The position numbers and the translations under genes were made by a program. The notes below the pieces were generated by a model, which had not been told where the DNA came from, made no database searches, and saw only the letters and a program-made list of their open reading frames with translations. From Candidatus Aenigmatarchaeota archaeon (GTDB lineage Archaea; EX4484-52; GLR71): a DNA stretch of 9,277 bases. Within the stretch, counting starts at the first letter, position 1. Every line of letters starts with the position of its first letter. Where the stretch lies: the NCBI GenBank assembly GCA_023134675.1, contig JAGLUQ010000023.1, forward strand, positions 1 to 9,277, given 5' to 3'. Below are positions 4,534 through 9,277 of this stretch, one piece after another.

Positions 4534-6516
4534 TTAGCTGGATTCTGAATCATCGTCAGGACCTATGCAATCAGGGTCTGCTTCATAGAATATGTTCTTG
4601 TTTTTTGCGCAGCCTGCGTGATCGCATTTTTTGTCGCCATCATTGTCTTTGCCGTCGTCGCATTCTTTAGTTTCTGTGACTATAGGTGTGAGATTAACTT
4701 TGGCAGATATAGAATCATATAATGATAGCCCGCCTGCTGTGTAAGCTGTAGCTTGTATGATAATTGTTTCTTTGTCATATGGTCTTGTGTTGAACTTGTA
4801 GCTGAATGGGGGCGATGAGTCTGTCCCTTTGAATGCACCGTTTATATGAAAATCTACACTTACTGTGTTTTCAGAGGCAGATGCTATGATTGTTGAGAAC
4901 TTTTCGGTTATTGTGCTTCCTTCAGTTGGTACTGTTATATTAACCTCAGCGAAACTGGTATCTTTTTCAAGCATTACTGATACGATGTCGTTTGCAGTGT
5001 TTCCTGATGTGTCGTATGCAATAGCGAGCAGTTCGTATTCTCCGTTCTCAAATGCTGATATGTCCCAGTAAAAATCATATATGTCGTTGTCTGCACTGTT
5101 ATCTGTGCTGTATAGTGTTTTGTTAATATACAGTTCAACTTTGTTTATGCCGAAAAGGTCTATTGCTCCTATATTAATTGTCGTGTCACCAGCTATCTTT
5201 TCATTCTCTTTTGGATAATTGATTGAGACTGTTGGCGGTGTTGTGTCTATAGGCCTGTCCTGCATCGTTTCCATAGCACCTAGTGCGTCAACTCTTCCGT
5301 GACCATAATATATGTCATATCCTTGTTCACCAAGATCTTTTGCTCCTGTGAAAATAGCCTGTTCAACTTCATGATTTGAGGCTGCCGGGAATGCGGAGAA
5401 CAACAGTGCAGCTACAGATGCGGCGAGAGGGCTTGAGAATGAAGTTCCTGACCAAGCTCCGTATCCGCTGCCACTTGTAGTGTATACTGATGATCCCGGG
5501 GCAGATACATCTACATAGTTGCCATATGATGAAAAGCTGGATCTTGTATCGCTGCTTGTTGTTGCTGCGACGCCGATAATTTCATCCCAGTTGCCTTCAG
5601 CCTGATGTATCTCATAGGAACCTGAGTTCCCGGCTGACATGAAAAACAGACCGCCTTTTTCTTTTACATATCCTGCTGCGCTTTTTATTGAGTATGAACC
5701 GATACCGCCATAACTTACACTCACTACCTTTGCTCCGTTGTCTGCCGCATAGGTTATTCCTTCAACCATATCGCTGTAGTATGCCCATCCGTCAGCGCTG
5801 TTTGTTATTCTGATCGGAATTATTTTTTTCTTCCAGGGTGCTGATGAGATGCCTATGCTGTTGTTTGTATCTGCTCCTATGCATCCTGCTGTTGCTGTCC
5901 CGTGACCTGTTATAGGTTCTGAATTGTTTGATCCGTCTGCGGAATTGTATGAGAGCTCTGTGAGCAGGACATTTTTCAGATCTTCGTGAGAACTAAGTAT
6001 TCCTGAGTCCGGAGCAGCTACTATTATCTCTTCTGTGCCTGTTGAGATGTTCCAGGCCCCGGAGTAATGCATGAGGCTGATATGGTATTGATTTGAAGAG
6101 TAAGGGTCATCTGCTGTCATTATTGCCTGGACAAGCATGTCTTTTTCAACAAACTCTATTTTTGGATTATTAGATAATGCCTGTTTGACTTTTTCCAATG
6201 AATTTACCGGCACTTTGATTACATGTATGCCGCTTTTGATATCTTTCTCTTTTTGCAGCCTGTATCGTTTCAGCAGTTTATCTTTACTGTCTTCTGTTAC
6301 TCCTGCCTTAAATTTTATTAGGAGAGTATCTTTTTTGAAGCCCTCATTGGTACTGCTTTTTGCTGTCTGGATGTCTTCTGTATTTTCGATGATGCTTGCG
6401 TCCTTGTGTTTTAGGATCTGCCCTGATATTGTATCTTCTTCAGTGTTAATCATTCCAGAATAAAATATTATACCTGCAACAATCAAGGCCATTATTATTA
6501 TCTTTTTGTCTATCAT
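4534..6516 (-). CDS. Membrane-anchored subtilisin-like serine protease (peptidase S8)
   Basis: A secreted or surface-held endoprotease of 660 residues. Residues 5-22 (IIIMALIVAGIIFYSG within) form a hydrophobic signal or anchor. About 62-130 resembles the inhibitor I9 propeptide (LLIKFK... IHVIKVP... EFVEKD). The catalytic domain, about 138-415, has the full triad: Asp170 in APDSGI, His205 in GHGTA, Ser359 in GTSFSSP, plus oxyanion Asn297 in SAGNSG. Two Ig-like beta domains follow (about 427-515 and 524-608). The last 45 residues carry Cys619 and CDDGKDNDGD, then further Cys and Asp residues, a probable calcium-binding, disulfide-held module of the kind seen in cell-surface proteins. There is no sortase signal and no C-terminal membrane helix. 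A TATA box about 27 bases upstream with no Shine-Dalgarno suggests a leaderless mRNA. It is transcribed away from the radical SAM gene; substrate is unknown. Confidence 0.95.
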   Translation of the reverse strand: MIDKKIIIMALIVAGIIFYSGMINTEEDTISGQILKHKDASIIENTEDIQTAKSSTNEGFKKDTLLIKFKAGVTEDSKDKLLKRYRLQKEKDIKSGIHVIKVPVNSLEKVKQALSNNPKIEFVEKDMLVQAIMTADDPYSSNQYHISLMHYSGAWNISTGTEEIIVAAPDSGILSSHEDLKNVLLTELSYNSADGSNNSEPITGHGTATAGCIGADTNNSIGISSAPWKKKIIPIRITNSADGWAYYSDMVEGITYAADNGAKVVSVSYGGIGSYSIKSAAGYVKEKGGLFFMSAGNSGSYEIHQAEGNWDEIIGVAATTSSDTRSSFSSYGNYVDVSAPGSSVYTTSGSGYGAWSGTSFSSPLAASVAALLFSAFPAASNHEVEQAIFTGAKDLGEQGYDIYYGHGRVDALGAMETMQDRPIDTTPPTVSINYPKENEKIAGDTTINIGAIDLFGINKVELYINKTLYSTDNSADNDIYDFYWDISAFENGEYELLAIAYDTSGNTANDIVSVMLEKDTSFAEVNITVPTEGSTITEKFSTIIASASENTVSVDFHINGAFKGTDSSPPFSYKFNTRPYDKETIIIQATAYTAGGLSLYDSISAKVNLTPIVTETKECDDGKDNDGDKKCDHAGCAKNKNIFYEADPDCIGPDDDSESS

Positions 6517-6539
6517 ATCTTTTGATTATTGTCTAGAAG

Positions 6540-6547
6540 TATATATG
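6540..6547 (-). promoter_or_regulatory. TATA box of the S8 protease gene
   Basis: The minus strand reads CATATATA, centred about 27 bases before the ATG at 6516. No Shine-Dalgarno motif lies in the intervening bases, so a leaderless transcript is expected. Confidence 0.5.
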
Positions 6548-6595
6548 TGTTGTTGTTTAAGTTTTTGCGGATTGTTTATTGGTTTTCTATAAATG

Positions 6596-6603
6596 TATAT
6601 AAA
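6596..6603 (+). promoter_or_regulatory. TATA box of the radical SAM gene
   Basis: TATATAAA lies 26 bases (centre to ATG) before the start at 6626, followed by a T-rich spacer with no Shine-Dalgarno sequence. It is the clearest leaderless promoter in the window and supports the chosen start. Confidence 0.62.
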
Positions 6604-6625
6604 GATTCTTTTTTATTACTAAGTC

Positions 6626-7573
6626 ATGATTGAAGATGAGTTATCGACTCGATATAAATATGAACGAGCCAACGAATCCGATATACATTTTCATATAACT
6701 AATGCGTGTCTAGATTCATGCAAATATTGCTATATGGGCGGAATATCGCCATATTCTCCTGAACGTGTTGACATGCCTTTAGAAACATTCATATCAATAG
6801 TTGAAACAATAAGACCTAAGGAAAGGAAAAGAATCGGCAATTCTAATGATCGCGATGTTCTTTTATCCGGCGGTGATCCTTTAATACATCCTAATCTTTC
6901 TGAAATTGTCACTTATCTGAAAAATAATGATTATTTTGTCTCTATCATGTCTTCCGGTCTGCCTCTTGTGAAAGGAGATACAGAAATTTGGGAAATAATT
7001 TCAATGCTGGATGAGAATGATAAGGTCTCTATAAATAATAATGAAATTCATAGCATCACTGATGAGCAGGTCAATTCAATCAGGCAGCATTATGAGGAAA
7101 AGAGCCTTGATTTTTCTCTTGAATTTAATCCTTTAATGCCTACAGATATCGTACCTACAAAAAGGGCAATGGAATACTGGTCATATTTCAAATTCGGTGA
7201 AAATTTTCTTTCATATCCTGGGACTTATGATCATACTAATGCCGTTAGTCCATTCCCTAAAAATTCGTCTTTTAACAGTTGTCGGCAGTCTAATAATTTT
7301 GGTCAGATCATAACTAATCCTAAAGGCGAGTTCCTTTATTGTGTCTTCCAGCAGGATGATCAGGTATGCCATATAGATGATCTTAAAGGTATGGAAAGGG
7401 ATGATGCGTTGCACTATATAGCGGAAAAGATACATAAAAAAAGAGATAAGATTCTTGACGAGTATTATAGCAAATATTATGGCAATCATTTCAACTGTTT
7501 TGATCATATAACTGGTTCTATCCTTGATGATATTAATCCTCATGATTTTGTAGAAGAAGATATTCAGGTTTAG
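6626..7573 (+). CDS. Radical SAM enzyme of unknown substrate
   Basis: A 315-residue radical SAM protein: a [4Fe-4S] cluster splits SAM to a 5'-deoxyadenosyl radical that attacks an unknown substrate. The cluster motif is Cys28-x3-Cys32-x2-Cys35 (ACLDSCKYCYMGG) after the strand DIHFHITN, and the SAM-binding GGDP is at 82-85. VSIMSSG (105-111) and VSINNNEI (134-141) are barrel strands. The C-terminal third has four further cysteines (219, 239, 248, 291) around IITNPKGEFLYCVF, the layout of a SPASM/twitch-like auxiliary cluster domain, although the spacing is not the textbook one. Such domains are common in enzymes acting on peptides or proteins. The gene stands alone on its strand. Its stop lies one base from the stop of the convergent cupin gene. 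No precursor peptide, transporter or partner enzyme is visible. The family is firm; any specific reaction would be guesswork. Confidence 0.9.
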   Translation: MIEDELSTRYKYERANESDIHFHITNACLDSCKYCYMGGISPYSPERVDMPLETFISIVETIRPKERKRIGNSNDRDVLLSGGDPLIHPNLSEIVTYLKNNDYFVSIMSSGLPLVKGDTEIWEIISMLDENDKVSINNNEIHSITDEQVNSIRQHYEEKSLDFSLEFNPLMPTDIVPTKRAMEYWSYFKFGENFLSYPGTYDHTNAVSPFPKNSSFNSCRQSNNFGQIITNPKGEFLYCVFQQDDQVCHIDDLKGMERDDALHYIAEKIHKKRDKILDEYYSKYYGNHFNCFDHITGSILDDINPHDFVEEDIQV

Positions 7574-7574
7574 A

Positions 7575-7970
7575 TCATTCTATATGCTTTACTTCACCAG
7601 GCACAAAGGCTGGTGCGTAAAGGGCTAGGAAGATGATTGGCTCTTTTCCAATGTTCTTTATGCCGTGGGGTTCGTTGTTTTTGAATGAGATGTTTAGATG
7701 GTTATCTTCTGTTATCTGGATTTTTTTCTCTTTTATTTGTTCTTCTTCAAGAGTCTTTAGAAGTATCGTTCCCGGCTGGTAAAATATGAATGCTTCATCG
7801 CCTTTTTCTGGGCGTTCATGGTAATGCATCTTTAGCTCTTGCTTTGGTTCAAGTTTTGCGTAAATATATCCCATCTTGTTTAATTCAAGATTAGGATTGT
7901 ATCCAATCCAGACGTTCTCTTCTTTGTTCAGTTCCCATTCAATGTCTTTAAATTCTGTTATAATCGGCAT
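7575..7970 (-). CDS. Small cupin-fold metal-binding protein
   Basis: A 131-residue single-domain cupin. The first cupin motif gives likely metal ligands His49 and His51 (KMHYHERP) and Glu59 (KGDEAFIF), followed by the turn YQPG. The second motif gives His102 in NEPHGIKNIG, then the hydrophobic strand PIIFLALYAPAF. This is the usual His-His-Glu-His set of a metal site. Small cupins may be isomerases, dioxygenases or ligand sensors, and nothing here picks among them. It lies 15 bases downstream of ppaC, with GATGAT just before its ATG as a possible ribosome binding site, so the two are probably co-transcribed. Its end is one base from that of the convergent radical SAM gene. The fold call is good; function unknown. 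Confidence 0.82.
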   Translation of the reverse strand: MPIITEFKDIEWELNKEENVWIGYNPNLELNKMGYIYAKLEPKQELKMHYHERPEKGDEAFIFYQPGTILLKTLEEEQIKEKKIQITEDNHLNISFKNNEPHGIKNIGKEPIIFLALYAPAFVPGEVKHIE

Positions 7971-7985
7971 GATATCATCTCAATT

Positions 7986-8909
7986 TTAAGACAATGCTTT
8001 CTCAAGCGGGGGCACAATCTGCTTCTTTCTTGAAAGGACTCCGGGCAGGTACATCTCATTGTCTTTTATCTCTTTGCCGAATGTCTTTCCTATCATGTCT
8101 GTGTTGTCGCTTAATATGAATGTAAGGCACCCTTCTTTCATTATGTCTGTGAGGAGTACCATTATTGTGTCAAGGCCGCTTTTCTCTTTTGTTTTTTTCA
8201 TGGCTTCAAGGAATTCTGCCTTCTTCGGTTCAAGCTCGCTGGCATCAATTGTTTCGACCTGAGCTATGCCTATCTTTTTTCCTCCAAGTTCATATTCCTT
8301 GTAGTCTGTATTTATTATCTGTTCTGCTGTCTTTTTATTCCAGCCGGATTTTGCATTGAACATCTCTATGCCGAATTTTTCAAGGTTGTCTATACCTGCG
8401 ATTGGTTTCAGCTTATCTGCGATATCTTTGTCTTCCTGTGTAGTTATCGGTGACTTGAATATGACTGTGTCTGATATTATTGCTCCTAATAGTATGCCTG
8501 CTATGTTTTTTGGCAGTTCTATTCCTTTTTCAAAGTACATCCTTGCGATTATGGTTGATGTGCTTCCTGCAGGCTCTGCGTGAAAGAGTATGGGTGTGGC
8601 TTGTACGAAATTGATGTTATGATGGTCAAGAACCTCTACTATTTCGCCCTTGTCCATGTTCTCAGGTCTCTGCTTGGGTTCGCTGTGGTCGACAAGGATT
8701 ACTTTTTTTCCTGTCGCGTCGTTCAGTAGGGCAGGGTCTTCTGTGCTGAATTTTTCAAGTATGAATCTTGTCTCGTCGTTTATGCTGCCGGATCTTGCAG
8801 GTATAATATCTTCTGTTGTTCCCATCTTTCTTTTCAGGTCTGCATATGCTATTGCTGCGCAGATTGAGTCTGTATCCGGGTTTTTGTGGCCTACTATGTA
8901 AATTGTCAT
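7986..8909 (-). CDS. ppaC: Manganese-dependent (family II) inorganic pyrophosphatase
   Basis: This cytoplasmic enzyme hydrolyses pyrophosphate to phosphate, pulling polymerase and ligase reactions forward. It belongs to the DHH superfamily. Numbered from the start chosen here, the DHH domain shows metal ligands His8, Asp12 and Asp14 in GHKNPDTDS, Asp74 and His75 in VDHSE, His96 and His97 in LDHHN, and Asp147 in ISDTVIFKSP. The C-terminal DHHA2 domain ends with the active-site motif PGVLSRKKQIVP. Length (307 residues) is normal, and there is no CBS regulatory insert. The track could begin at a GTG at 8918 or an ATG at 8912, but GGTG at 8916-8919 sits six bases before the ATG at 8909. That gives MTIYIVGHKNPD, the usual N-terminus. 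It lies between a winged-helix-like gene and the cupin. Confidence 0.96.
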   Translation of the reverse strand: MTIYIVGHKNPDTDSICAAIAYADLKRKMGTTEDIIPARSGSINDETRFILEKFSTEDPALLNDATGKKVILVDHSEPKQRPENMDKGEIVEVLDHHNINFVQATPILFHAEPAGSTSTIIARMYFEKGIELPKNIAGILLGAIISDTVIFKSPITTQEDKDIADKLKPIAGIDNLEKFGIEMFNAKSGWNKKTAEQIINTDYKEYELGGKKIGIAQVETIDASELEPKKAEFLEAMKKTKEKSGLDTIMVLLTDIMKEGCLTFILSDNTDMIGKTFGKEIKDNEMYLPGVLSRKKQIVPPLEKALS

Positions 8910-8915
8910 CATGTT

Positions 8916-8919
8916 CACC
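8916..8919 (-). promoter_or_regulatory. ppaC: GGTG ribosome binding site deciding the ppaC start
   Basis: GGTG precedes two adjacent ATG codons. Spacing to the second (six bases, as for spt4 and rps24e) is better than to the first (three bases). The GTG at 8916-8918 is part of the site and so an unlikely start. Confidence 0.55.
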
Positions 8920-8946
8920 TTATGCTTTTTTTGATAGCTATGTTTT

Positions 8947-9277
8947 TTATGTTTTCTGGTTCAGTGTTTCAAGAAATATTTTTTTAAGCGGTCTATAATT
9001 TGGTTCTTTGCCGTATGCTTTTTCAAATTCTTCGACTACATCTGTGCGGAAATAATATGCAGTCCTTGATTTTTGTTCTATGTCGCATCTATTCCATCCG
9101 ATAAAGCCTGAAAGTTTTCTTTGTATATTACCTGATGTTGGATTGCTTAGTTTCATGCTGTACTTGTTATATATCCTATTTTGTATCTCCATATTAGTTA
9201 TATAATGCTTATCATTTGACTCTTTTATAATGTATTCAATAATATTTTTTAAGATTTCCTGTGTTTTGCCGTCTTTA
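8947..9277 (-). CDS. Winged-helix-like protein, 5' end beyond the window
   Basis: The frame stays open through the right edge: 28 codons upstream of the internal ATG at 9192 have no stop and read as good protein (KDGKTQEILKNIIEYIIKES, then NDKHYITNME). The gene is therefore partial, with at least 109 residues, and starting it at 9192 would cut a domain in two. The visible part has helix EILKNIIEYIIKE, a YITNMEIQNRIYNKY helix, a NIQRKLSGFIGW helix, and a strand pair RTAYYFRTDV, followed by a C-terminal helix VVEEFEKAYG. That resembles a winged helix-turn-helix DNA-binding domain, but no family signature is certain. It ends 37 bases before ppaC and may share its transcript; whether it regulates anything is unknown. 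Confidence 0.68.
   Translation of the reverse strand, partial: KDGKTQEILKNIIEYIIKESNDKHYITNMEIQNRIYNKYSMKLSNPTSGNIQRKLSGFIGWNRCDIEQKSRTAYYFRTDVVEEFEKAYGKEPNYRPLKKIFLETLNQKT

Noticed and set aside
7211..7543. Minus-strand 110-codon frame opposite the radical SAM gene
   Set aside because: It lies wholly inside a gene with intact cluster and SAM motifs, and its Ile-rich content reflects AT-rich antisense sequence.

Overview
The window reads as part of an AT-rich archaeal chromosome. The evidence is the archaeal/eukaryotic-type block rpo7-spt4-rps24e-rps27ae, TATA boxes about 26-30 bases before several start codons (the pattern of leaderless archaeal mRNAs), GGTG-type ribosome binding sites inside operons, and an archaeal-type tRNA-Pro interrupted by introns of the bulge-helix-bulge (BHB) class. 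The reduced S24e core with a long charged tail, bacterial-type RlmH and IscS/IscU, and a cell-surface protease ending in a Cys/Asp-rich DGxDNDGD motif would all fit a DPANN-type lineage (for example a woesearchaeote). That placement is inference; no 16S gene is present.

Layout, left to right. (1) 32-2021, minus strand: a leaderless iscS followed by iscU (Fe-S cluster assembly), then an unrecognised 127-residue ORF. (2) 2022-2326: a divergent promoter region and, on the plus strand, a 148-base tRNA-Pro(UGG) gene. This gene carries two insertions, one in the D-loop and one in the T-loop. The T-loop insertion forms a textbook BHB intron at position 59/60; the D-loop insertion forms a partial BHB. 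(3) 2327-2767, plus strand: rlmH, starting 22 bases after the tRNA. (4) 2789-4354, minus strand: an information-processing operon, rpo7 - spt4 - rps24e - rps27ae. The spt4 gene is only 59 codons and easy to miss. (5) 4534-6516, minus strand: a membrane-anchored subtilisin-like protease. Diverging from it at 6626-7573 is an orphan radical SAM enzyme. (6) 7575-9277, minus strand: an open-ended winged-helix-like gene running off the right edge, then a manganese-dependent inorganic pyrophosphatase (ppaC) and a small cupin.

Functionally the window is mostly housekeeping: sulfur mobilisation for Fe-S clusters, which could also supply the radical SAM enzyme; translation parts (tRNA-Pro, RlmH, S24e, S27ae); transcription parts (Rpo7, Spt4); and pyrophosphate removal. 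I see no mobile element, CRISPR array or defence island. The most notable object is the doubly interrupted tRNA-Pro gene.
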